Origin: Hyphomonadaceae bacterium UBA1933 | GTDB lineage: Bacteria; Pseudomonadota; Alphaproteobacteria; Caulobacterales; Aquidulcibacteraceae | Assembly (NCBI GenBank): GCA_002337085.1 | Contig: DDFH01000007.1 | Coordinates: forward strand, 310,001 to 374,000 | Length of the DNA: 64,000 nucleotides | Reading direction: 5' to 3' | Part shown: positions 51,043 to 59,422 of the stretch, piece after piece | Position numbering within the stretch: position 1 is the first letter of the stretch | Layout: each line of letters starts with the position of its first letter | Made by a program: the position numbers and the translations under genes | The notes under the pieces: generated by a model | Seen by the model: only the letters and a program-made list of their open reading frames with translations | Told to the model about the DNA's origin: nothing | The model's database searches: none

Positions 51043-51807
51043 CTAACCACCAGAATTTAATAAATGACCGCCTGAGACTTCTATGTCTTGTGCGGTCATC
51101 CAACCAAAGTCGTCTGAAAGCACATTTACAATTACTTTGGCAATATCTTCTGGCATTCCAATCCTACCAAATGCCGTCTGCTTGGCCAAAGGATCGATAA
51201 ATTCTGGATATTTGTCAAATACGCCGTCACCAAAATTACTATGCGTTGGCCCAGGTGAAACGGCGTTAACATTTATTTTACGAGACGCCAATTCATTGGC
51301 AAGATAGCGTGTCCATGTCGACAATGCAGATTTTAAAGAACCATAGACAGAATATCCCAAAAAAGATTGTTTACTCGAAGAGCTTGAAGTGTTCACTATC
51401 TTCCCGCCATCTTCAATAAAATTTACGAGCTTTTGGGTAAGAAATACTGGCCCTTTGAAATTGGTATTCAGAATTTTATCAAAATAATCTTCTGTCATTT
51501 CGTCAAATGCCATTCCGCCACCAACACCACCATTATTAATTAGATAATCGAAACTCACCCTACCCCATTTGTTTAATAATGTTTCTTTAACGACTTTAGC
51601 AAAATCATCAAAAGTTGATAGTTTGCTTAAATCCAATTTGAGAGCAGCCGCGCTACCCGAGGCTTTTTCAATTTCTTCAACAATTTGAACCGCCCTATCT
51701 TGATAAGAATTATAAGTAAGGATTACACCAATCCCTCTTTTCCCAAGCTCTATTGCCGTTGCTTTGCCAATTCCATTGCTTCCGCCAGTAATTATTGCAA
51801 TTTTCAT
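51043..51807 (-). CDS. short-chain dehydrogenase/reductase (second)
   Basis: An SDR of 254 aa. TGGSNGIG lies near residue 7, and the catalytic tetrad region (NTSSSSSKQSFLGYSVYGSLK in part, with Y-x3-K) is present. The substrate is unknown. ATG 51807 has GAGGAT upstream; the longer frame to 51879 is not used. It is divergent from an AraC-family regulator across 179 bases, an arrangement typical of regulators that control the neighbouring reductase. Confidence 0.9.
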   Translation of the reverse strand: MKIAIITGGSNGIGKATAIELGKRGIGVILTYNSYQDRAVQIVEEIEKASGSAAALKLDLSKLSTFDDFAKVVKETLLNKWGRVSFDYLINNGGVGGGMAFDEMTEDYFDKILNTNFKGPVFLTQKLVNFIEDGGKIVNTSSSSSKQSFLGYSVYGSLKSALSTWTRYLANELASRKINVNAVSPGPTHSNFGDGVFDKYPEFIDPLAKQTAFGRIGMPEDIAKVIVNVLSDDFGWMTAQDIEVSGGHLLNSGG

Positions 51808-51986
51808 TTTATCCTCATTTGTTAAGTTGATGATTGAGGATTTTATATATTCAAATGCTAAAGCACCACGCCTATTCATTCCATTTTATTGCCTAATAAT
51901 ACCTTTATTATTATTTTTTTTGTTTATAATGCATTATTTCTATGTATTTGATTGCCTTATTCTACGTTATTAGTTATATTCACTTT

Positions 51987-52883
51987 ATGAAAGACAACCG
52001 GCTTCAAGAAATAATTGAATTGGCTGATGGTGCTGATACCATGCCAACAGGCACGCAATTGCCAGGAATTGTTATGATAAAAGGCGAAGTTCCGCTTCAC
52101 CAATTATCTGCAATTTATGAGCCAATGATTGGCTTCACCGTGCAGGGCAGAAAAACCATTACAATTGGTGAGCAAACAATAAATGCGCCTGCACCATCAT
52201 ATTATATTATTCCAACCAATATACCGGCAATCGGAAAGGTCTATCAAGCAGGAAATGACCTTCCTTATATTTCAATCGGCCTAAAGCTTAATATAAAACT
52301 ATTACAGGATTTAGTCAGGAATTTATCGCCAAATCAAATCGATGATGTTGCTTATAATGATTATGGTCAGTTTACTGCCTGCCCCATTAGCGATGAAATA
52401 ATGGATTCTTTATTGCGACTTTTGCGCCTTATAAATAAGCCAGATGATATTAATTTTCTTAGCAAAATTTATGAAAGCGAATTATTGTATTTGATATTAC
52501 AAGGTCAATTAGGGTGGCAGTTACGCCAACTATGTTTTAAAGATGGAAGTATTCGTAAAATCCACGACACTGTTCGGTGGATAAATGAGAATTATGACCA
52601 AAATATCGAAATAAAGAACCTAGCAAAAATTGCAGGAATGGCACCAACTACTTTTCATAGGCAATTTAAACAAATCACGGGTTTAAGCCCTGTGCAATAC
52701 CAAAAGCACATTCGCCTTTTAGAAGCACGAAAACTATTAGTTTATAGTGATTATCGATCATCTGATGCTGCCTTCAAAGTTGGCTATGAAAGCCCATCCC
52801 AATTTAATCGGGAGTATGTTAGGCATTTTGGCTTCACTCCTATTCATGATGCACAGCGTATCAGACAATTGGAATTTAATTAA
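51987..52883 (+). CDS. AraC family transcriptional regulator
   Basis: A 298-aa regulator with an N-terminal AraC_N-type cupin sensor domain (about 1-175) and two helix-turn-helices of the AraC/XylS type at the end (about 205-290, with NLAKIAGMAPTTFHRQFKQITG in part and the second HTH ending in AFKVGYESPSQFNREY). The start ATG 51987 is chosen instead of 51942 because it begins the sensor domain. Divergent from an SDR gene, probably its regulator. The inducer is unknown. Confidence 0.92.
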   Translation: MKDNRLQEIIELADGADTMPTGTQLPGIVMIKGEVPLHQLSAIYEPMIGFTVQGRKTITIGEQTINAPAPSYYIIPTNIPAIGKVYQAGNDLPYISIGLKLNIKLLQDLVRNLSPNQIDDVAYNDYGQFTACPISDEIMDSLLRLLRLINKPDDINFLSKIYESELLYLILQGQLGWQLRQLCFKDGSIRKIHDTVRWINENYDQNIEIKNLAKIAGMAPTTFHRQFKQITGLSPVQYQKHIRLLEARKLLVYSDYRSSDAAFKVGYESPSQFNREYVRHFGFTPIHDAQRIRQLEFN

Positions 52884-52998
52884 TATACTTCGATAAAGTT
52901 CACATAAAAACTACAAGCTAAATAAATGCCAAAACCAGTTTGTAAAATTAATGCCAAATTAATTTCAATATTTGGCAAAATACTTTATATGGCGGGCA

Positions 52999-53733
52999 AT
53001 GCCAAAGATTTTTGATAAAGCAATAAAATATTTTACCGAAATGGAATCAACATCGCAAAAAGCGGTATGGATTGCCTTTGCGCTTTTTAGTGTGGCGGGC
53101 GTTGTCCTTGCGGTTGGCATGTTTTTTATCGATTTCAACCAAGGCGATTTGGCGGATTTTCTGCGTGGGCTTCGCGGTCAATGGTGGTCGGCAATTGCGG
53201 TAACGGCAATGTTCACACTTTTGGCATTTTTGGGTGCGCCGCAATTTGTTTTAATCGCCGCCACAGTTGCCGTTTTTGGCACATCCGAAGGCGTTGTGAT
53301 GTCTTGGGTTGCCACAATGGTTTCGGCAACAGTTGGCTATATCATTGGGCGCTTGGGCGGTGCAGAAGCTGTGCGCAAATTAATCGGCACAAAGGGTGGA
53401 AGGCTTTTAAGCTTTATTGGAAATAATGGCTTTTTGACCAGCTTTATGGTGCGCCAAGTTCCAACCGGCCCATTTATTTTGGTCAATCTGGCGCTGGGGG
53501 CATCAAATGTTCGCGCATCATGGTTTATTGCCGGAACGGGATTGGGGATTTTGCCAAAAATCCTGCTGGTGGCATTTGGCGCACATGGAATCGGCAAAGT
53601 ATTACAAGGCGAAAACCTTTCTGCAATTTTGTTTTTCATTGCCGCAGCAGCCATTTGGGCATTGATTGTGTTCGTTGTCAGGCCTTTTTTCCTTAAACGC
53701 CAAATTGCCGCAGAGCAAAAGCAGGAAAATTAG
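52999..53733 (+). CDS. TVP38/TMEM64 (VTT/DedA) family membrane protein
   Basis: A 244-aa VTT-domain protein with about five or six hydrophobic helices and the family pattern of gaps around FLGAPQFVLIAA, VGYIIGRLGG, and FLTSFMVRQVP. DedA/VTT proteins are implicated in lipid scrambling and envelope maintenance. ATG 52999 is preferred, as GGCGGGC lies just before it; the upstream TTG at 52972 is weaker. It precedes leuA, separated by 103 bases. Confidence 0.85.
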   Translation: MPKIFDKAIKYFTEMESTSQKAVWIAFALFSVAGVVLAVGMFFIDFNQGDLADFLRGLRGQWWSAIAVTAMFTLLAFLGAPQFVLIAATVAVFGTSEGVVMSWVATMVSATVGYIIGRLGGAEAVRKLIGTKGGRLLSFIGNNGFLTSFMVRQVPTGPFILVNLALGASNVRASWFIAGTGLGILPKILLVAFGAHGIGKVLQGENLSAILFFIAAAAIWALIVFVVRPFFLKRQIAAEQKQEN

Positions 53734-53797
53734 GCATATTTTTCCCTTAAAAGCACTTTTTTAACTTGAAAAGGCAAAAAATTTCACTATTTTGTCG

Positions 53798-53820
53798 CTT
53801 CCGCAAAATTTTCGCGGAAG
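53798..53820 (+). promoter_or_regulatory. hairpin just upstream of leuA ribosome-binding site
   Basis: CTTCCGC (53798-53804) pairs with GCGGAAG (53814-53820) around a 9-base AT-rich loop. It ends 2-3 bases before the AAAGG ribosome-binding site (about 53823), so folding could limit access to the start. There is no leucine-rich leader peptide that I can see. Confidence 0.4.
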
Positions 53821-53836
53821 AGAAAGGAATTTTACA

Positions 53837-55390
53837 GTGAGCGAGCAAGTATTTATCTTCGACACAACAATGCGTGATGGTGAACAATCCCCGGGCGCAT
53901 CAATGACACTTGAAGAAAAATTGGATCTTGCAAAACTCCTGGAAGATATGCGCGTTGACATTATCGAAGCAGGTTTTCCAATTGCTTCACAAGGTGATTT
54001 TGAGGCAGTAAATGCAATTTCCAAAATCATCAAAGAAAGCACGATTTGCGGGCTTTCACGCGCGGGTCAAAAAGATATTGAACGCTGTGCCGAGGCGGTA
54101 AAACCTGCGGCGCGGTCACGGATTCATACATTCATTTCCACCTCCCCTTTGCATATGAAATATAAATTGCAAATGGAGCCGGAAAAGGTTTTGGAAAAAA
54201 TCCATGATTCCGTTACCTTGGCACGTAATTTAGTTGCCGAAGTTGAATGGTCTGCCGAAGATGCCACCCGTACTGAGCGTGATTTTTTGCGTCGTGCGGT
54301 TGAAATCGCCATCAAGGCGGGCGCAACCACAATCAACATCCCTGATACTGTTGGCTATTCATTCCCAGAGGAATATGGTGCGATTTTCAAAGATTTGATT
54401 GAAACCGTACCGGGTGCGGACAAGGTTATTTTCTCGGCACATTGCCATAATGACCTTGGACTTGCGGTTGCCAATTCTTTGAGTGCGGTTTTAAACGGCG
54501 CACGCCAAATTGAATGCGCCATCAACGGCCTTGGCGAACGCGCTGGTAATGCGGCATTAGAAGAAATTGTTATGGCGCTTCGGGTACGTCGTAATGCCTT
54601 GCCATATGAAACCAAAATCGAAACCACACGTCTTACTGCCGCATCAAAAATGGTGTCGCGTATCACGGGTTTCCCTGTGCAGTATAATAAAGCAATTGTT
54701 GGCAAAAACGCCTTTGCCCACGAAAGCGGTATTCACCAAGACGGTATGTTAAAAAATGCCGAAACCTATGAAATTATGAACCCTGAAACCGTGGGGCAAG
54801 GTGCAACCAATCTTGTGATGGGTAAACACTCTGGTCGTCATGCGTTCAAGGATAAATTATCGGCATTGGGCTATGAGCTTGCGGATAATGCCTTTTTGGA
54901 TGCGTTCCAGCGTTTCAAAGATTTGGCAGATCGCAAAAAATTCGTTTATGATGATGATATTGTTGCCCTTGTGGACGATGCCGCCGCCTATATCGCCGAT
55001 ACCGTAAAGGTTAAGCGCCTTCGGGTGGTTGCGGGAACCGATGGCCCACAAACTGCTGAGCTTGACCTTGAAATTAATGGTGAAAACAAATGGACCACCC
55101 AACGCGGCAACGGCCCGGTTGATGCTGTCTTTAATGCCATTCGTGCATTAATTCCGCATGATGCCGTGCTTGAACTTTATCAGGTTCACGCCGTAACCGA
55201 AGGCACAGACGCCCAAGCCGAAGTTTCGGTTAGGCTTTCTGATGGTGAATATGTCACTTCGGCACGGGCTTCCGATGCCGATACGCTTGTGGCATCTGCC
55301 AAGGCCTATGTCGGCGCGCTAAACCGCCTGATTGCCAAAAAAGAACGCCATAGTGACAAAAAAGGCGATATGCAAAAAGCGGCGGGCTAA
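53837..55390 (+). CDS. leuA: 2-isopropylmalate synthase LeuA
   Basis: First enzyme of leucine biosynthesis (517 aa), condensing 2-ketoisovalerate with acetyl-CoA. FDTTMRDGEQ (8-17) and HCHNDLGLAVANS carry the metal ligands and catalytic residues, and GLGERAGNA is conserved. The C-terminal LeuA regulatory domain (about 395-505) responds to leucine. Translation starts at GTG 53837, with AAAGG upstream and the family motif right behind. The frame is open to 53792, but that would run into the 5' hairpin. A terminator follows. Confidence 0.95.
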   Translation: MSEQVFIFDTTMRDGEQSPGASMTLEEKLDLAKLLEDMRVDIIEAGFPIASQGDFEAVNAISKIIKESTICGLSRAGQKDIERCAEAVKPAARSRIHTFISTSPLHMKYKLQMEPEKVLEKIHDSVTLARNLVAEVEWSAEDATRTERDFLRRAVEIAIKAGATTINIPDTVGYSFPEEYGAIFKDLIETVPGADKVIFSAHCHNDLGLAVANSLSAVLNGARQIECAINGLGERAGNAALEEIVMALRVRRNALPYETKIETTRLTAASKMVSRITGFPVQYNKAIVGKNAFAHESGIHQDGMLKNAETYEIMNPETVGQGATNLVMGKHSGRHAFKDKLSALGYELADNAFLDAFQRFKDLADRKKFVYDDDIVALVDDAAAYIADTVKVKRLRVVAGTDGPQTAELDLEINGENKWTTQRGNGPVDAVFNAIRALIPHDAVLELYQVHAVTEGTDAQAEVSVRLSDGEYVTSARASDADTLVASAKAYVGALNRLIAKKERHSDKKGDMQKAAG

Positions 55391-55410
55391 AACTTTCCAA
55401 AAGTAACTTT

Positions 55411-55439
55411 AAAGGAGGCAATCAAATTGCCTCCTTTTT
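55411..55439 (+). terminator. rho-independent terminator after leuA
   Basis: AAAGGAGGCAAT (55411-55422) pairs with ATTGCCTCCTTT around CAA, followed by TT. A 12-bp stem. Confidence 0.92.
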
Positions 55440-55513
55440 GTTTTATATTCTGAAATTCAATGTAAAAGCCCCATCACACTTGTTGTATCTGGCAGAATCT
55501 GCAAATCTTATTC

Positions 55514-56050
55514 ATGACTGAAATTACAATCCGCAACGCCACCTTTGATGATATTGAAACCGTAAAAGACTTAATTGAAAAATCGGTTCATGGCCTTCAG
55601 GCAGGTGAATATTCAAAATCCCAACGTGATGCTGCATTGGGAACGGTTTTTGGTATTGATACCAATCTTTTCAAAGATCAAACCTATTTTATAATTGAAG
55701 TTGGTGGCAAAACCGCCGGCTGCGGCGGCTGGAGCTATCGCAAGGCAATGTTTGGTGCCGATACACTCACCAATGCCGAACCCGAAAAACTTGACCCCAC
55801 AATTGATGCCGCGCGCATACGGGCATTTTTCATCCATCCCGATTTTGCACGGCGCGGACTTGGGGCATTAATCCTTGAACATTGCGAGAATGCGGCGCGT
55901 AATTCAGGCTTTAAAAAATGCGCGCTTGGGGCAACCCTTACTGGCGTGCCATTTTATGAAAAATATGGCTATAAAGAAATTGAAAAGCTTGAGACCCCGC
56001 TCCCAAATGGTGAAACATTGGGGATTGTGATGATGGAAAAGATGATTTAG
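55514..56050 (+). CDS. GNAT family N-acetyltransferase
   Basis: A 178-aa acetyltransferase with the acetyl-CoA motif A: ARIRAFFIHPDFARRGLGALIL, seen as RRGLGA after the beta bulge, and the C-terminal GVPFYEKYGY-type segment. The substrate cannot be assigned. The ATG follows a weak ribosome-binding site. Its stop overlaps that of the convergent DUF1345 gene by 4 bases. Confidence 0.9.
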   Translation: MTEITIRNATFDDIETVKDLIEKSVHGLQAGEYSKSQRDAALGTVFGIDTNLFKDQTYFIIEVGGKTAGCGGWSYRKAMFGADTLTNAEPEKLDPTIDAARIRAFFIHPDFARRGLGALILEHCENAARNSGFKKCALGATLTGVPFYEKYGYKEIEKLETPLPNGETLGIVMMEKMI

Positions 56051-56727
56051 CTTCCAATCAAGCTCGCGGCGATATTTATCATAAGGGCAAGGATGGTTGC
56101 GTTAAATAAATATGCCAAAATGCAATGAATTAAGCCAATACGGCGGGTTTTTGTATTACCAAATGCCACATCGGCGGTTTGTCCCGATGTCCCGATTACA
56201 AATGAAAAATAGAGGAAATCAAAATAATTTGGCTCTTTGGTGTCGGGGAAAATAATTGCGGGCTTTTGTTCCCAGTCCGTGTGGGAATAATATTCATGCG
56301 CATAATGCAGGGTAAATGCCAAATGGATAAAGGCCCAGGAATTCAAAAGCGTTACCACCGCCATCCCAATATGCACAAATTTCAAAAAGCCAATTGCTTT
56401 TGATGCAACCCCAAGCTCACCAATAATTGCCGCCACCGATGAAAATGCCGCCAATGATGAAACCAGCAAGATAACCCATTCATTTTCATCATGTTGCTTG
56501 GCGCGGGTTTTGATTTTTGCATTGGGCGAAAAAATCAATTCCATGCACAAAAGCATATAAATAAGCGCGCCAATATTCCATGCCAATACCAAATCAGTAA
56601 CTTCACGGAAGTTAAAAAAGCTAGAAGTTATTAAATGCGATGCAACGCCAAAACCGGCGGCAATTAACATGCGCGGATGATTTATAAAATTTGAAATATA
56701 TGGAATTCGTCTTGCCCTGATTGCCAT
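56047..56727 (-). CDS. DUF1345 family membrane protein
   Basis: A 226-aa protein with about five transmembrane helices and the DUF1345 signature PNYFDFLYFSFVIGTSGQTADV. The function is unknown; members are common in alphaproteobacteria and actinobacteria. The ATG starts the first arginine-rich cytoplasmic stretch, MAIRARRIP. Convergent overlap with the acetyltransferase. Confidence 0.9.
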   Translation of the reverse strand: MAIRARRIPYISNFINHPRMLIAAGFGVASHLITSSFFNFREVTDLVLAWNIGALIYMLLCMELIFSPNAKIKTRAKQHDENEWVILLVSSLAAFSSVAAIIGELGVASKAIGFLKFVHIGMAVVTLLNSWAFIHLAFTLHYAHEYYSHTDWEQKPAIIFPDTKEPNYFDFLYFSFVIGTSGQTADVAFGNTKTRRIGLIHCILAYLFNATILALMINIAASLIGS

Positions 56728-56763
56728 AATTTTTAATAGCCCAGATTTGATAATTAATCCATA

Positions 56764-57243
56764 TCACACATTTGGTTTAGAAGCATATATCAAACCACCC
56801 AATGCCAATGATGATGCAATTGTAAAAGTAAATGGCTCTTTATCATTACCGAAATATTCAACCGCATTTGCCACCGCCAAAAGCGCAATGTTTGCACGTT
56901 CATTTTGCGGAAAATAATCATCAAAAAACGCGGCATTGATTTCGGGGGCAATTTTTTTGATTAGAATAAGGATTTCTTCGGATGCCTCGGCAGAAAGTGT
57001 TTCACCGCCCATAATTACGGGTGAAAATTTCAAAACTTCACCAACCCACATTAAAAATTCAACCAGTTCGGGGACATTATTTTGTTCAGGATTTTTGGCG
57101 ACTTCTAGCCCAGCAATCAGTCCCAAAAACGCTGCCAAATAGCCTGCATCTTCACCGATTTCGCCTGCTTTGGCATATTTGATGAATAAATTAATCAAAT
57201 TGCCGGCGGCTTCGTTATGTTTGGGGGTTAGTTGGATTGGCAT
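56764..57243 (-). CDS. hypothetical protein
   Basis: A 159-aa, largely helical protein without a family that I recognise. It has no clear signal peptide or membrane helix, though the end (FTIASSLALGGLIYAS) is moderately hydrophobic. ATG 57243 is preferred. A longer version would start at GTG 57300, which has a good GGAGGG upstream but lies within a hairpin repeat that is shared with other intergenic DNA, so that start is doubtful. It follows rpoD across a hairpin cluster. Confidence 0.5.
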   Translation of the reverse strand: MPIQLTPKHNEAAGNLINLFIKYAKAGEIGEDAGYLAAFLGLIAGLEVAKNPEQNNVPELVEFLMWVGEVLKFSPVIMGGETLSAEASEEILILIKKIAPEINAAFFDDYFPQNERANIALLAVANAVEYFGNDKEPFTFTIASSLALGGLIYASKPNV

Positions 57244-57279
57244 GGATATAAATAAATAATCTTTGTTTATTAAAGATAT

Positions 57280-57348
57280 GGCAGCACTTTGTGCTGCCAC
57301 CCCTCCACCGCGTTAAACGCGGTTCCCCTCCCCACTTTCGCAGGGAGG
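57280..57348. repeat. hairpin cluster downstream of rpoD
   Basis: Three successive hairpins: GGCAGCAC/GTGCTGCC (57280-57298, 8-bp stem), CCGCGT/ACGCGG (57308-57322) and CCTCCC/GGGAGG (about 57328-57348). The central CCGCG-TTAA-CGCGG flanked by CCCCTCC is a REP-like pattern common in Proteobacteria. It probably also terminates rpoD transcription. Confidence 0.65.
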
Positions 57349-57360
57349 AGTTTATAAATT

Positions 57361-59337
57361 TTAATTATCCAAGAAAGAACGAAGTCTTCTCGAACGGCTT
57401 GGGTGTTTTAGTTTGCGTAGTGCTTTTGCCTCGATTTGGCGAATACGTTCGCGGGTAACGCTGAACTGTTGACCAACTTCTTCGAGAGTATGGTCGGTGT
57501 TCATGCCGATACCAAAACGCATCCGAAGCACACGTTCCTCACGCGGGGTAAGGGACGCAAGAACCATTGTAACGTTTTCACGCAAGTTTGACTGAATTGC
57601 CGCATCAATTGGAATAACCGCATTCTTATCTTCGATGAAATCACCAAGATGTGAATCCTCCTCATCACCCACAGGGGTTTCAAGTGAGATAGGCTCTTTT
57701 GCGATTTTCATAACTTTGCGCACTTTTTCAAGTGGCAATGATAATTTGGTTGCCAATTCTTCTGGTGTTGGTTCACGACCAATTTCATGCAACATTTGGC
57801 GCGAAGTACGAACCAATTTATTGATGGTTTCAATCATGTGAACCGGAATACGAATTGTCCGTGCTTGATCAGCGATTGAGCGGGTAATAGCCTGCCTAAT
57901 CCACCATGTCGCATAGGTCGAGAATTTATAACCACGGCGATATTCAAATTTATCAACCGCCTTCATAAGGCCAATATTGCCTTCTTGAATTAAATCAAGG
58001 AATTGCAGACCACGGTTGGTATATTTTTTCGCAATTGAAATAACCAAACGAAGGTTCGCCTCGACCATTTCTTTTTTCGCGATACGTGCCTCACGCTCAC
58101 CTTTTTGAACAGTCTGAACAATTCGACGGAATTCATCGATTGGCACACCCGATTCAGATGCAAGCGCAAAAATTTCATGGCGAATATCATCGGCTTTTTC
58201 ACGGAATTCACCCGCAAAACGCGCCCATGATTTTGATTTTGCCGAAATTTTATCAAGCCAGTCAAAATCCATCTCATGGCTTTGGTGTTCCTTGATAAAA
58301 TCAGGACGCGACACACCACAAGTTTCCGCAAGACGCATAAGGCGCGCTTCGGATTGAATAAGGCGTTTGTTGATGGTGTAAAGCTGTTCAATCAATGCTT
58401 CAATACGAGCATTGTTTAATTTCAATGACTTTAGCTCATCAATAATTTTGTTTTGCAATGTTTCCATCGCGCTCGCGTCATCAGAAGAGAATTTTCTGCC
58501 ACCGATGCGGGCATCAACCGAACGATCCTTAAGATTACGGAATTCGTCAAAGTGGCTTGCGATTTCGTCAAGCACTTTCATAATGCCTTCGCGAAGTTCG
58601 GTTTCCATGGCGGACATGGAAATAACCGCGCCTTCATCTTCTTCGGCTTCTTCACGGGCTTTTTGACGGCGACGCTCTAACTCAACTTCGTCAATGTCGT
58701 CACCACGAACGATTGGAAGATCTTCTTCCTCATCCTCGTCGTCCTCTTCTTCATCAACTTGACCAGTAGAATTTTCAGCACCATAAGTTGCCTCAAGGTC
58801 GATAATTTCGCGCAAAAGCACACGACCAGACTGCAACTCATCACGCCAAACCATAATCGCTTCGAATGTAAGCGGGCTTTCGCAAAGACCACGGATCATT
58901 GCATCACGACCAGCCTCTATGCGTTTTGCAATCGCAATCTCACCCTCACGGGAAAGAAGTTCAACCGCACCCATTTCACGCAAATACATACGCACCGGAT
59001 CATCGGTTCTGTCTTGACCTTCTTTGGTGTTACCAGTTTGGGTGGCAACAACCGAAGTTGAAGATTGCACAGTTACCGCAGTTGATTCGGATTCAGCATC
59101 TTCTTCATTTTCGGTGATATTAATTCCCAAATCAGATAATTGCGCCATGATTTCATCCAATTGTTCGGATGAAAAATCATCTTGCGGGAAATATTTATTA
59201 ATTTCGTCAAGCGTGACGAAGCCGCGTTTTTTCGCGTCTTTAATAAATTTTTTCACAGTGGCGGCATTGGTATCCAATGCAGAATTTTCTGAATTCTCTT
59301 TATCTTCGATTTGTTCAACTTCGTTTTTTTCGGTCAT
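57361..59337 (-). CDS. rpoD: RNA polymerase primary sigma factor RpoD
   Basis: Sigma-70 housekeeping factor (658 aa). Region 1.1 is N-terminal; an acidic insert (EEEDDEDEEE, about 195-210) and the non-conserved region follow. Region 2 (about 420-490) has NLRLVISIAKKYTNRGLQFLDLIQEGNIGLMKAV and FSTYATWWIRQAI in part. Region 3 and the helix-turn-helix of region 4 (VTRERIRQIEAKALRKLKHP) end the protein. It lies directly after dnaG (same direction), as in the macromolecular-synthesis operon of Proteobacteria, here without rpsU. Confidence 0.98.
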   Translation of the reverse strand: MTEKNEVEQIEDKENSENSALDTNAATVKKFIKDAKKRGFVTLDEINKYFPQDDFSSEQLDEIMAQLSDLGINITENEEDAESESTAVTVQSSTSVVATQTGNTKEGQDRTDDPVRMYLREMGAVELLSREGEIAIAKRIEAGRDAMIRGLCESPLTFEAIMVWRDELQSGRVLLREIIDLEATYGAENSTGQVDEEEDDEDEEEDLPIVRGDDIDEVELERRRQKAREEAEEDEGAVISMSAMETELREGIMKVLDEIASHFDEFRNLKDRSVDARIGGRKFSSDDASAMETLQNKIIDELKSLKLNNARIEALIEQLYTINKRLIQSEARLMRLAETCGVSRPDFIKEHQSHEMDFDWLDKISAKSKSWARFAGEFREKADDIRHEIFALASESGVPIDEFRRIVQTVQKGEREARIAKKEMVEANLRLVISIAKKYTNRGLQFLDLIQEGNIGLMKAVDKFEYRRGYKFSTYATWWIRQAITRSIADQARTIRIPVHMIETINKLVRTSRQMLHEIGREPTPEELATKLSLPLEKVRKVMKIAKEPISLETPVGDEEDSHLGDFIEDKNAVIPIDAAIQSNLRENVTMVLASLTPREERVLRMRFGIGMNTDHTLEEVGQQFSVTRERIRQIEAKALRKLKHPSRSRRLRSFLDN

Positions 59338-59422
59338 AGACCAGATGCCTCCAAAGCCAGCAATTTCATTTAATTATGCTTTATATCGCATAAGTTAATA
59401 TTATTTTCACAAAAAATCCGAC

